A stretch of 64,000 bases of DNA from Lingula anatina (lineage: Eukaryota; Brachiopoda; Lingulata; Lingulida; Lingulidae): the NCBI RefSeq assembly GCF_001039355.2, contig NW_019775025.1:375707-439706 (forward strand), read 5' to 3'. The notes under the pieces are model-generated. The model worked only from the letters and a program-made list of their open reading frames with translations. It ran no database searches and had not been told where the DNA came from. This document shows positions 49,499 to 63,084 of this stretch, piece by piece; positions within the stretch are counted from its first letter, which is position 1, and every line of letters starts with the position of its first letter. The position numbers and the translations under genes were made by a program.

Positions 49499-50150
49499 AT
49501 TTGTAAGAAATGATGCAAGACAAAAAATACTGTCATCAGACAAAATTTGTTACCAGCATTACTTGAACATGTGCACCCCTCTGTTTAAAAGAAGCACTGC
49601 ACCACTAATAGTCAGTAGCCCCCTCCGCCACAGGTCTCACGACTGCACGGCATTTGTGCCTGGTCCTGGAAAAAAAACTGGCAGTAGTTTACACCCTAGC
49701 CTACTAGCTGATACCAAAATTAACCCTAGCAACATACAAGAAATGCCAGGAAAAAAAGGAAAAACAATAATTTTCTTTTACTGAACAACATTCGTCTATA
49801 ACAGCCGGTGATTGGTCCATTTAGTGGTTTTTGCCCTTAAAGATTATTCATCATTATGTTTATAGGATGTGTCAGTTGAAAGAACTTCAACACTAATTTT
49901 GTAATTAAACCTTTCTGAAAAATCAAAGGTGAAAATAGTTATAATTCTCCAAAATCTACTGTTACCATTTTATATTCAGTATCTTTATGAAAATGACTGA
50001 CATCAATGGGCAACAATAGCATAAAGTACATGTATATATATATTGCTATATTAATACTCTCATACTTGTTATTCTGCTTAGGAGAGATGAAAGATGGCAC
50101 CAGATGGGTGCAGTATTTTCACCATCACTGGCAATGTGTTGTGAAATAAG

Positions 50151-53100
50151 ATGTCCACAGTAACCCAGAGTATGTTCCGTTTTGGAGGAGACCTGGAGTT
50201 TGACCTCACCTGGGAGCCATTCCCAGGAACAGTGATGGATGTGCGATTGAAACCATACTCCAGGAGGGTCAGTTTTCTACAGTTTCTACGTCCACTCACA
50301 CCAGAAAAACCATATTTTCTGGCACAGATTAGGTCACTGGGTAAGAAGTTTTAACACAATTTTATTTTAATAAAATTAATAAATTAAAAATGATCACTGT
50401 TTATGTTTTTTCTAACTGTGGTTCTTGATAGTGGTTTTACAAATGCAAACTATCATTTTGATGTAATTCTCAGTGCTGTCATTAAAGTTAAATGCCTCTT
50501 TTCCACAAGTAATAGCAAACCACTCACTTTCTTGAAAACCCTCTATCATTCATGCCTTTTTTCCTGTAATATCAATATCCAGGTCCAACAAGTGTGGTAA
50601 CAATAGGTATAGCCGGCTCTGACATCCCCCTAGATGTCCATCCAGGTCACTGGAATAACACAGTGGGCTACCAGAGCCACACTGGCAAGTGTTACACATC
50701 ACATAACTACAGTGGCAATACAGATGGAGAGAAGTTTGGCATGGGTAATTCATCTTGATATTATTGACAATTATGTTGTGTATTGACGATGGAGAAATAT
50801 TTTGATTTTGATTTAAATTTTTATTTATTTTTATTTATTTTTACATAAACTCATTAAAATTTTTAATTTTGTGAAATTGACTATTATATGTACATGCAGT
50901 CAGTACATTTACATGACACAGAAGAGTATTGACTTAATTGCTATTATATGTTACCCCATAGGTACCATAATATAATAGCAGAAATTTAAATATTGGTATA
51001 TACATCTATATACATGGACTTGTATGTGAAAACTGAGGATACTTATGTATGTTTATTATCCCCTTGTTTTACTGGTATTAATATCTAAGATAAATGCCAT
51101 TTGGACTCAACATGTCAATAAAGCATGTTTTAGTTGCCCATTAGATAGAATTGTTCCTGAATTACATTTGTAGGCTTAAACACTACTAGGCTATGCATTA
51201 AAATACTCATTTCAGGTGATGTTTTTGGAGTTCTTGTCACCCATTTTGACAAACAGTCATCTACTGTAGTATTCATAAAGAATGGGTTGCCAATAGGAAC
51301 AAGGTAGGGTGTGAGTTGTAATCCAGTCGTAAGAGATAGTCGATAAAAGGCCCTCAGTGCCATAATATCATTTGATTTGTTGAAAATTGATTTGAAAAAT
51401 AGTGATATGATTTAAGCAAAGTTATTTACTTGGACGCAATGTGTCCATTGTTCCCCAGTCCTTAATTTACACATAATTTGAAGCACAACAAATCATATTT
51501 CATATTTTGACTATTTATTGGCAATATTTACAATGCATGGATGGTCCATATTTCCAGGTATCATTACCAGGCAAAGCACAGTGAGTTCTTCCCTACTATA
51601 GCCCTGGAGAATGGGGCCATAGACATAGGCATGTTGTGGCCCCCAGCTGTCCTCAAACCCCCAGCACTTAGTATGGTGAGAACAATACATATAGCTTTAT
51701 ATGATAATATATATACATGTTCTACTGAATAAATTAATAATATGTATATACTCTTAAAGTAAAGGTGGGCTCATAGAGCTAAACACCAATTACTATGAGA
51801 ATTCCTCCCTTTTTTGGTACCAATGGCTGAAAGTCAGGGGTCTGGCTCATAGACTACAATTATTCTCTCTCTCTCTCTCTCTTTTTTTTTGTGAATTTTT
51901 TTTTTTTGGATTGGTCTGTATCATCATTAATTTGTTTGCATGAACACTATTCTTTGTTTTTGTTAATAGCAAACCATTTTGACTGTTATTCCTCTAGGGC
52001 AACATGAATCACTGGATCAAAGCTTCCAACATTCAATATGATGCAATGAAAGAGACATTTTACTATGAAGATACAGAGAAATATGCATTTTGCTCCATGC
52101 AGAGTTCTGTGGCATTATCAAAAGGTGAGCCGCTGGTTAATTTATTCTTATGTACAGCATAAGAACCTTGCAGTTAGATGCCACAATATGCAGTTTAAAT
52201 CCTAAAAATTATTTGACAATAATGAATGTGAAAAGCTTGTACATGTACATGTACTAATGGTACGTGTCATGCCAAAATTGGTATGTCTGGTAATAACAGT
52301 ATTGAAAAGCAGCACATTTTGAGTTTGTTCATCAAAGTTTAACTTTAACACTTATTCAAATAGTAATGATAAATCTAGAGATAATGTAGTCTCAAAAAAT
52401 GAGGGTGCCATGAGAATGATTTAAATGCTACACTTGCCAAATGATAAACATCTGACCACTTCCACACTGAAATAAATTGTCAATGGGATTATTCCAATAT
52501 GTGTTCTGAATTTAAAATGATTATTCAGTGTCCTTTTTGAAAATAATTTGAAACAGTTATATTTTATAGGGAAGTAAGAATACTTATCTGAGGCATGCCT
52601 ATTATGCAACATAAGTAAAGTCATATTTTGGCAGTACACATGTATGAGTATGGTACTTAGCATTTCAACTTAAAACAGTGCAGGATTGTGCTCTTGGAGG
52701 CTGTAGTATCTGAATTAAGTGACTCATTTATTAAAAAATCTCTCTTAACTACGCATTAAACATTTCTGTTAGATTCAAATTAACATATGAAAACCATGAG
52801 TCAGTTTATGAATAAGAGGCCTTAATTAGAAGGATTGGCCAGTGTTGATCAAATAAAAATTGCATGAATCACCATAGATCATGTAAACATCTGCATGGTA
52901 TTGAAATCTTCTTGCATGTATGTTATTAATATTAAGCAATTTAATATTTAGATCACATAAACATCTGCATGGTATTGTAATCTTCTTGCATGTATGATTA
53001 TACAGTATGTTATAAATATTAAGCAATTTAATATATAGATTTGGTCAGTCTCAGCCAGTCAGTCAGTCATTATTAATAAGACTAATCATGATTTCATTAA

Positions 53101-56100
53101 AGTATTTCTGTGCACTGTATTAAGTTGTTTCATTATTTTAGACATTCAGCACTTTGATGTGGTGGTGAGGGAGGTAAATGAGAAGGGCCATGGACCCACC
53201 ATAGCTCTGGTCACCTGCAGCAGCTTAATGCTGTATCCAACCTGCGGACTCATGGTGGACTACCTCAAATGGTCAAATGAAACTACAGGTGAAGGATAGA
53301 ATAAATAATATTAATCTTTTTATGTTTATCTTTCAGGCAGTTTGTTTTGAATGTTAGTCGTCTCTGAATGTTATCCCATTGGCTTTCTGTCTTACAGAGG
53401 CCTTGGTAAAAAAACAATATTTGCATGTTGGTAAATAAATATAATTAAATTGATTGAACATTCACAAGATGTGAACATTATTTACAGTTTATTTGATTTG
53501 GAACAGATCTTTAATTTCATTGCAGGCCTGAAACCATGCGTGGCATGCACAAACTTCCTTCACATATGTACATGTTACTTGTTTATAATGGAAACTTATA
53601 TACAGTAGTTACATATTTAATCTTAAATGCAACATTCTGTTTTTACTTTGCTGGTCTAGGTATCATAAACTTTCATAAAATGTTTAAACCAACTTTACAA
53701 GGTTATTTATTTTACCCCCTACTTGGTAAATTCACATTGAAGGTACATAGTACAGTAGTTATACTGAATGTGGATCAACTGGCTCTTCATCTTTTTTCTT
53801 TTGGATTACTTTCAGATCTGAAACTGGAAGTAGGTCAGCGTATAGGTTGGGGTGTTCACTATGGCCCTGAGAGCCAAGAGAAAAACGTAACCTTTGATGA
53901 AACTGCCCTGCAACCTGTGTTGTGTTATGTCACTCTGGACACCACTGTCATATACTGTAAAATCATGCTGCAGCCCCCTGGAGGTTTCTTCCCGCTAGTC
54001 ACACTCAAGCCATATGGTACATGAATACATACTTTGGTGACACTTGTGCACTTGTTAAAAAGTACATTTATGTGATCTATTAATAAGTAATTATTTATGT
54101 GAAGATTGGTACAATTTTGATAAATTCAGAGGTTTGGTTAATTTTTGATTACTGTATTACCATTTGCATTGATTGAAAGTATGTTGCTTTGAAATAACAT
54201 ATAATATTGTATCTTCTGTTTTCTTTGTTAATTTTTTATTTTAATTTTTTTAACAGCATCCAAAGTCAAGATAGACATGACATTCAACCCCCGTCCCAAG
54301 GGAGTCGAGAATCTGGACCAGTTGTATGCAGAAAGGTTGCAGGGAGCTATGGAAGAACTAAAAAAATCATTTGATCTGACAAGTGAGAGTTTTTATTGCA
54401 CAAACATTTTAGTAGCATATAGAAAGAAGATACGAAAAGTTCACATATTGCAATGATATCGTTGTTTTGATTGATAACTGTTTCTTACAATTAAACTTAC
54501 TGGTTGGTTTGTTATCTTATTTAGAACCATATTTCTGATTGTTGTTTTCTTATTACTTTTCTTTTACTTATTGGTTGTTTTGTCGCACTCTTTCATGTTT
54601 GATTTACATCAATAACAAGTCTTGTTATGAAAATCATAAGTCTCTGCACACTTCATTGAAACTGAAAAGATTTGAAGCAGTGAACAAAAATATGTTTTCA
54701 CCTAAACAGGTGGTGATTTTTGTATTTATATTTTAGGCATTCCAATGAAATGGTTAAGAATATCGGAAGATCTGCAAGTCACTGTTACAGACTATGTCAC
54801 CCTTCTGAAATACCCGAAGGAACCCAAGGGCATGGGCGTCATTCAGCTACAACAATCTCTCAATAGACAGTACAATTATTATTCCATTACTGTTAATAAA
54901 CTTGGTATGTTTACTCCACATTTTTTTTTTCTCCACATATGTGCTTTATTAATAAGAATGGTAAGATTTGATTTTAAATGTTATCTTTTACAATATTAAC
55001 ACAACCTGAGGGTTATAATACTGTTGCTGTTATGTATGCTTAACAACTGCATGATTACTTGTAATATACAGTATATTTAGGATTAAATTTAGTTGCATGT
55101 AAATATCCTGTGTGATGGATCATAAACATGTACATAATAAGCATTGACTCATCAACTGACCTTGTAGATGCAGACTCAGTGGTATGTCTGGGAGTAGCAG
55201 GAGCTGACTTCCCATTAAATAAGATGCCTGGAAAGCTGCCAGGATCTGTTGGTTGGCAATCCAAATATGGCTGTCTTCTCTCAGAGGGATCTGCCCATGG
55301 AAATTCCATAGGAGAGAGATTTCAAACAGGTATGCTTTAAATATACGATATTTTTACCACCAGTTGTTATTTTGTCAAAGGACAAACATATACTTTACGC
55401 ACAGAAGAATTGTGCATGAAAGCAGTATTAAACAAAATGGGGAATTTTCTGGGAGTTAATATACACACTGTATTCTGTATGTCAAGTGAAACACAAATAT
55501 GTATTGGGGGTCATGAATCTTGTTTAAGACACATTGTAAATGTTTATTTTCATCCAAATTACATGGCGTTTTCTCACACCCTGCATATTAACCTGATGCA
55601 TTGTAGGGGATACAGTTGGCATCCAGATAACTTCCTTTAGTGAAAAGGCATGTGTGGTTCTGTTCATCAAGAATTACAGACCAGTAGGGACAAGATACCT
55701 GTTCAGCAAAGACCTAAATCAGTTGTATCCAACTGTGGCAGTGTTTGGGAACAAGCATGAAGTGGATCTTAATATCTTCTGGCAGAACCAGACCAGTGTA
55801 GGGCTATTTCCTGTGGTAAGGTTGAGGGACAATTAAGACGACTCTGGGAGTTGTTTTATTGGGAAAGATCACTTTTCATTCTGTTCAGTACATTAATTTT
55901 TGTTGCATTAAACATACTGTGCCATTTAATTCAGATGCTTTTTAATGCTGTAGAGATACAGAACCATTAAATATACATGTCTGTTAAGTTTTGAAGCTTC
56001 GTATCATGTTAATTTTTTTATGGTGGAAGGAGGAATAATGGAGAATTACTTAGTAAATAATTTTTTTCTGATGGATATTCATGTGTGTAGTCTGTTGATC

Positions 56101-58784
56101 ATGTTAACAGATTTAACTTTTTATTTTCTGCACTAAAATATAACTGTACTGTACCCTGCAGTTACTGAAAGCTCTGTAAGGCACTTGTACAGCATTTTTA
56201 GTGTAGAAAATGAAAAGTTTAATCTTAAAACATTTTTATGTTTATAACATATTTTGTATATAAGGCCTTTTAGCATTTTTCTTTTTATTTTAAAAAATGA
56301 AAACATTTGATAGATTTACTTGCTTGTTAGACCTCCACAACTTGAAATGAATACAGCTTATCAAGTTGAAGATTTGCAAAAGCAGAGTGTGCTATACACA
56401 TTCCATGTCAAGATTCTTTATTGCTTTTTCTTATAGACCAAGATAGACAGCTGGATCATCCCCGTAGGTGCTCGAATTGTTGACTCAGAAGAAAATGTTA
56501 TAGAGGTCACTACTGACACAAATGATATCCTGTCCCTACAAGCACCATATGGACTCAGTAGAAGTATGTTACACAATCAGGCCTTATATTGGCATAACAG
56601 TGTCACAATTCTACTATTTCTGTATATTATTATTATTATTATTATTATTATACACATTTTTCAGATATTTACTACAGTAGCTTGTTTACTGCAAATCATG
56701 GATATTTTGAGAATTTTTCTGTTGGTAACCTTGAAGTGTGTAATATGCTAACATATTGGATCCACATTTATGGAAGGATTTGTCAGGGAATCTCATTTTC
56801 ACTTTAGATAATATGCAACATTGAAACAAATCTTTCACCAGAATCTAAATGTTAAAAAATGGTGTTTTTTTTCTGCTTTTAATATGATTGGAATGTAATA
56901 AGTCCTCTCCAGAACCAAGTGTGATGTCACAACTAATTACAACTTTTCAAAAATGAGTTTAAATTTTTGGAACAAAAAATGAATAAAAAAGCAAAAGAGA
57001 TAATTGACAATAAATGCCTATTTTACACACAAACCATGAGACAAATGTGAAATAATCATAACACATCATATCGCAGTGTTGGCTCGCTACCAGACTATCA
57101 AGTATCAAGTTTTTTCAACAAGATACATTGTAAATTTAATTTATATAATAAAATAAACAATCTTTTATCTTCTCCAGCTTACAATCATTTTGAGGTCCAA
57201 ATAATAGAGGACTTCAGTGATGAGGTGCCTCCACCCATGATAGCTCTGACCACAGCCAGTCCTCTTCTGCCACCACCGGAGTCCAACTTCAGACAGGACT
57301 TCATCCGGTTCTGGGCAACTGGGGCAGGTATGATCACTGCTGGCACACGTACAGTATCTAACACCCTGTCCTGTCTAGCACACTTGCACAACACACACAC
57401 TAACATACTGGTACAGATCAATATAAAACATTAAAATATCTGACGTACAGATACACTGAATTATCATTTTAGTATTTTAACATACATGTCCATACACTTA
57501 CACTAGGGTTCTAAGTGAAACAGCAGAACTGACCTACACCATTATTCATCTGCCTTCAATGAATGGGATCGAGTTTAAAATCTATGCATGATAGTAAGAT
57601 TTTCTGAATGTAAATTTAGGGCCCATTCCCTGTGAAACCATCATTCTACATAAAATGATCTAGCTCCACAAGGACTCTTGCATTACCCAAATTATCCCTT
57701 CCATTACAGATTATTTTTCTCACATGGTGTAATAGTTCTAATATTCATACTGTCTGCTTCCATTCCAGCATCCAGTGCCATAAAGAAAGGCGACAAGGTT
57801 GGCTGGGGGGTAATGTTTCCAGATAAGGAACTACAGGACAACAGCAAGGACGAGCTGGTCATTTGCTACTTGACCATTAACAGGGACATAGCACTGACCC
57901 GGGTGATGTTTAATCCTCCTGGAGGGTTTCACCCCCTGGTGGTCATCCCTCCTAGATGTAAGTGTTCAGTATCATATATTATTATTATACCAGGACCTGG
58001 AAAGCAGGTGCTGGGAGGATCCAATCTTTTCATCAAACAATGACAAAGATAAATCTAGGATATACTGTAGTATATGTATTGTGCTCATTAGTTTGTCTGC
58101 ACATCTACATTTGTTTACATGATTATATGAGATATATTTATTCAATGTATGAAATTCTTTGCTGTTTGGAATTTTAAGAGTTTGTATATGTGTGCAATTT
58201 TATTTCAAAGATATAAACCATACATACATGTACAAAAAAGCATTGATGCAGACATATAATAGGACTGTGCTTTTAACAGGATACACACAGAATCCTTTCA
58301 AAAATGAAGCTTTTAGAAGGTCTATTACCTCATCCAGTTGGCAAATTTTAATCAATGCCATTTACAAATTGTCTTTTTTATTGCAGTGCATAGAGTAAAG
58401 CTGGACTTCTCATGCACAGTTATCATTGACCACCCATTCACAGATGAAAGCATTAGGACACTGATAGGGGAAGCCAAGCGTCTGCTAGCTGAAGAAGAGG
58501 AGCTGAAATCTGCTGGAAAAGACATAGGAGACTGGCAGAAAGACAAAATGCGGTACATCAAGGGGGTTCCACATGCAAAGAATGAACAGGAGAAGGCCCA
58601 GGAGGAGGAGTTATGTGGCGATGATAAAACTGACCTACATTCAAATACACCTGGGGTGGATAATGAAAGTGGAGAGATTAATTCCACTGATGAAGTATCT
58701 CAGTCAAGTGGAAATGCTGAGGAAACTTGTGAGGATATAAAGAAAAATAAGAAGAATAAGTCAAGGACTTGTGCAATACTTTAA
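50151..58784 (+). CDS. Four-module SPRY protein (SPRYD3-like, internally duplicated) with C-terminal CaaX box
   Basis: Exons are 50151-50340, 50583-50744, 51216-51303, 51558-51675, 51998-52124, 53142-53288, 53816-54016, 54257-54382, 54737-54904, 55168-55329, 55607-55815, 56437-56563, 57178-57327, 57769-57957 and 58387-58784. They give 853 residues with phases matching throughout. An in-frame TGA at 50142 fixes the start. SPRY modules lie at about 65-186 (VGYQSHTGKCY, FIKNGLPIGT), 229-344 (GQRIGWGVHY, PPGGFFPLV), 443-566 (VGWQSKYGCL, FIKNYRPVGT) and 609-721 (GDKVGWGVMF, PPGGFHPLV). Each pair resembles SPRYD3, which has a plain and a long-insert SPRY. The tail is acidic, then Lys-rich (KKNKKNK), and ends CAIL, a prenylation box whose Leu favours geranylgeranylation. 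A membrane-anchored adaptor is likely. No RING or other catalytic domain is seen. Confidence 0.85.
51862..51910. repeat. (CT)n and poly-T tract
   Basis: CT dinucleotide run followed by T runs, in the SPRY gene intron before exon 51998. Probably serves partly as a distant pyrimidine tract; otherwise simple sequence. Confidence 0.7.
52870..53038. repeat. Two-copy tandem duplication in SPRY gene intron
   Basis: The block TAGATCATGTAAACATCTG... (from about 52,874) recurs from about 52,949 with TAAACATCTGCATGGTATTG, TCTTCTTGCATGTATG and AAGCAATTTAATAT in the same order. Unit about 75-90 bp, slightly longer in copy two. Confidence 0.8.
56621..56652. repeat. (ATT)n microsatellite
   Basis: About ten ATT units in the intron after SPRY exon 56437-56563. 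Confidence 0.9.
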
Positions 58785-59581
58785 TCACAAAGCAGCAGTG
58801 AATTGACTCAGATTGAGCCAGTTGTATTATGAATATATCAGGGTTTCCTGACATTTGCAATATTTATACCACATGAAAAATGCATATCACTTGATTAGCT
58901 ACATTTTTACATTAGGTTAAAAGGGCATGATTTTTTTTACTTGAAATTACGTACCGCTACTGCTACATGTTCTACTGAGATCAGACAATTCGATGTACAT
59001 TGTATGTCATAATGATTAGATAACATATACCAGTATGTGAACAGCGCAACGTACTTGTACATGGAGCAGATCTCCTCATTCCTGTTCCTTCTGTTTTTCA
59101 CCTTTATTTTTTATTGAACACAACTTTATTTAAGGCTGTTTATACTAAAACCTTTTAAAGATATTTTTTTTACCCAAATGTAGCATGGCATTTATATTTA
59201 TACTTGCATAATATTATGCATATGTGATGTGTGTTGTCTTAAATTTACAATGTATGTAGCTGAAAATAAGAAGTTTACATATGTTTACTCATAATTTCCA
59301 AGTGTAACTTAGTGTCTATGTATTTTAGGGGCGGATTGAGGCCATCTTCTGGGTCTTCTAAGACGGTCAGATTACATTGATGGGTATCTAATTTTTTTGT
59401 CGGAAAAATAGAGAATGGATCTACAAAGATACTTTGAAAGGCTCTCAGAAAATTTCTCTGGATCTGCCCCTGTATTTTGTGTCTAGTTATTTTATTTTTA
59501 AATTATTTAAATTAGCTACAGATTCTGTATCCTTATTTGTGAATATCAATTGAAAAATCAATCTGTAGTCCTGGTAGAGGG

Positions 59582-59629
<48 letters not shown>

Positions 59630-60362
59630 ACTTGAATAAAAAGCTTCATACTGTACCTGTTTTCTGCCACTTCTCTATATAGATGGCAATTAGACTTGAG
59701 ATTGCATCTTGTTTTCTTGTATCTTTAGGTGAGTGACAAACTGATTGGCTTCAATGCCATAAAAATTCCAGCTTGTCCATAGCGGCATTGGGAATTGAAC
59801 ATGTGCTGCATATACTGCTATCAAGAATTTGCTCTGATATACTAACGCACACTTTGCAAAATAACAGTTAAAAGTGCCTCTCTGCATATTCAAGTAATAA
59901 CACTGCGTTTAAGTGGACCCTCGGACTAAAAATCATTTGGAATATGTTTAAAAGTAGAAAACTTTTATCACGAAACCTGGATACCATGTTGAGATAAATA
60001 TTTAAATGTTTTTTATGTCACCTGGACTGAAGTGCTGGGATAGCCTCAATTGATATTTGTGCTCAGAGTTGCTTGTTTCACTAGTTAAAATTATCTGATA
60101 TTGTTGTTTTTAATTAAGTGCAATTGGGCAAAGCAGTTATATACATGTAGATGTATGCATTTTGTAGCTGTGTTTCTGTGGTTAACTCTGTATAGATTGA
60201 TAAAATGTTTGTGAGAATCTTTATACCAGTGCGTCTTGTTGCTCTTAAATGTTATTCCATCTTAGTGAAAGAAGTAATTGAATCAGTTTTTACAAATTTT
60301 ACCTATAGGATCCTTTGCGAGATGCATTTGCTTTATTACGTTATGCACATGGGCATTCTTTC
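58785..60362 (+). other. 3' UTR and downstream region of SPRY gene
   Basis: No further gene. A (TA)n run lies at 59,583-59,627 and an AATAAA at about 59,634, about 850 bp after the stop, which would give a long 3' UTR. The rest is unique AT-rich sequence. Confidence 0.45.
59583..59627. repeat. (TA)n microsatellite
   Basis: About 22 TA units, shortly before a likely polyadenylation signal of the SPRY gene. Confidence 0.95.
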
Positions 60363-61085
60363 AGATTATATGCTCAGGTTAAATTTGCATGAAAGAAATC
60401 GCTTTGTTTTAATACAATACCTTCAAATAGGTCATACCGCTTTTTCATATCTGTTTGGTTTGATTAGTCTGCATTAAGCATGTCATGTATCAGACATATA
60501 CAGTTATTTTAATGAATAAATTATTTCTATTAGGAGCTGTTTGTAAAAATATTCCATCATGATTCTTTCACATTATATGCTCAGGTTAAAGGGCTAATAA
60601 CTCTTTGTATCAACTATGAGATCTATATTTCACAATAAAAACATTGTAAACAACTCATAGGAATATAATATATTCCGTTTTAACACAATAACAGCTGTTA
60701 TAGTTATTATATATATATTCTGATATCTGAACTTGTGATCAGACCACTTGACCTCGATAGATGGCTATACTCTGTAATCATCTCTTAAGAGATTATAACA
60801 TAAAAACCAAACTTTGTAGGAAAAAAAAAAAAAAAAGATTAAACTTTGAATGTAGAAATTCATTAACCATTGGTAAGTATGGGAATATTGTTGTTTACGA
60901 TATAATATTGTTTCCGAGACAATTCATTTTTTGGACAAAACAAACAGTTATTATCCCTTAAAATTTGCATGAAAGAAATCACTTTGTTTCAATGCAATAT
61001 CTTCAAATAGGTCATATGTTGTTTTTTTCACATCTCTTTGGTTTGATTGGTGTGCATGAAGCATGTCATGCATTAGACACATACA
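60363..61085. repeat. Segmental direct repeat (about 140 bp) with a MITE inserted in the second copy
   Basis: 60,363-60,505 and 60,573-60,589 plus 60,958-61,085 are copies: TTATATGCTCAGGTTAA, then ATTTGCATGAAAGAAATC, then CTTCAAATAGGTCATA and TTTGGTTTGATT, in order. The second copy is split exactly at TTAA by the 368-bp MITE. Confidence 0.85.
60590..60957. mobile_element. TTAA-target MITE, copy 3
   Basis: Starts AGGGCTAATAACTCTTTG and ends ACAGTTATTATCCC, flanked by TTAA on both sides (60,586-60,589 and 60,958-60,961). The internal landmark TCTCTTAAGAGATTATAAC is shared with copy 1 (reversed) and copy 2. The duplicated neighbour at 60,363-60,400 preserves the uninserted target. Confidence 0.85.
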
Positions 61086-61539
61086 GTGTAAAAAATTTCC
61101 TTGAATAAGAACCACTGCTTTTACCTTTTTGAGATATGAATTAAGCAAGTTAAAATGGGTGTGCCTTAAATATTTTTTAATAGTGACAAAAAGACAATAA
61201 TTTTGAAAAAAAAATTTTAAACATTTACAATCACCGATGCAGGGCATTAGTGGAGATAATGATGGTTTCTGACCGTTCTAGAAAACTCAGGTTATGTAGA
61301 GATCTAAGTAACATACCGCTAGATGATGAATCTCAGGTGAATCGGCGACTGAATATAAACTTGGTCGACAGACGATTTTATTAATTTTTTCTTTTTTGGT
61401 TTGAGATATATTTAATGAACATAGCAAACGAAACTTATGCAGTTCTGCGTTCTAACCCATAAAAAAGGATATATGACGTAGATGTATCTTAACATCAGTT
61501 TTGTACATTTGTCTGGAGTTCTCGCATGAAACGGGGCTG

Positions 61540-61656
61540 TGTACATCGAGAAGTAGGTCAATTAAAGCCGCGGCATCTCTAGTCTGTGGAGGCAGAAAAG
61601 TTGCACAACAAAGTCGAATGGAGGCCAAGCGTCTTCAATCGAAATGGATCGCCTGT
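61540..61656 (+). other. Possible first exon of an unidentified gene
   Basis: A locally GC- and CpG-richer block (GCCGCGGC) is open through RKVAQQSRMEAKRLQSKWIA and ends at a strong donor, CGCCT/GTAAGT. An ATG at about 61,619 would start MEAKRLQSKW. Later exon-like pieces with good splice sites (to about 62,391, donor GTAAGT; and about 62,759-62,820) do not keep an open frame, so the transcript may be noncoding, or the next coding exon lies beyond the window. Confidence 0.3.
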
Positions 61657-63084
61657 AAGTATATTTATTTTCACGCACTGTCCAAAGGGCGATCCAGTGA
61701 TGATATATGGACACTGAAGAAACCACAGCTAAGCTCGCCAGAAGTGCCTAAGCACATATATTGGAATCAAGGCTAATGGCAGAGTTTCACTTTCTGACGC
61801 AAGGAAAAGAAAAGCGCTACGTGTGATTTAGACAAAAGGGAGTTAGGACAGTAAGTCTTATGCCAAAACAGGTACTTCTTAGGCGTGTTTTCTAACAGCC
61901 AAATAAAATTAAACTTTGTTCTTTAGTTTCAAAGGGATCATTTAAATAATTACTTGAAGTTAAGAATGTAAATTTGAGCAATATCAATTGAAGATATAAG
62001 TTGATGAAAAATTACGTTTGGCAGTTTGTAACAATTTGCATGGCTGTATATGTATGTGTAGTGTAATATTCATGTCATTCCTTTGTTACTATCTTGTTTT
62101 TTACAACCCTGTTACACATGCATAGTTTCAGGTTTTATATTTAGAAACCTTTGTGTGGTGGTGGTGGTGATTGGGGGAGGGGAGGGGGTTGAACATAAAT
62201 ATTTGGCCGTAAATATTTTACTTATGTGCTTCATATGATGATTACAAATTCAGTTTGTGTCATGTTGCACTTGAAACTGCCTAGTCTACATTGTGTCCTT
62301 TGGTGAAGTCAGAGACACTGTGAAGAATGATTGTGGCATCAAGATACACCTTTTTCTCAGCTGCTAGGATGCTGTGTGAAGAGGAGGGGTAAGTATACGG
62401 TGAGTATGAGCTTCCACTGTACACTGTGTAACTAGTCTTTTTCATGGTAGCTAGAAATTCAAAAAGACTACTGCCTTATGTCATGCATTAGTATTATATC
62501 TCCAGCCACTTTTTCTATGTCAACACATGTCATCTTTTATTATATATTTAAGTTACAGAAATGGGGATTCCTTGTTGTTATTAGATTTTTTGTTAAAGGT
62601 TTGCAGACGGTTTTGATTTTTGTCAGTAATGCTTGTTAACCAATTGTTTTTTCATAAAAAAATGCAAAATAATATAATAATAATTATAATAATTGTATAG
62701 TAACAGAATCAGGTTAAAGATATGTATTAATCACCTATGTTGTTTCCTCTCTCTCAAGACCAGAAGGACAAACTCATCTGATGAGGTGCTCTGCTTTCTG
62801 TGATCTTCTTGGCTGAGATATGGTAAATGCAATTACTCTAAAGACTAGGAAAGTGGAAGGAAGACACTGAACTTCAAATTTACCAAGTAAGGTAAGTCTA
62901 AAAGGTAAGAGTTTCAGTATTAAACAAATCTAGATCTTTTTATTTTTCATTTGGCAAGAAAATTACCCTGTGTCTTTTGCTTATATCTTCCTGGTAAAAT
63001 AAATACCTAACCCCCCTCCCCCCCCCTCCCCGGCCTCAACTATAAATTAAAATAATAGTTAAAACTAAAGTAGGTTTTATTAAA

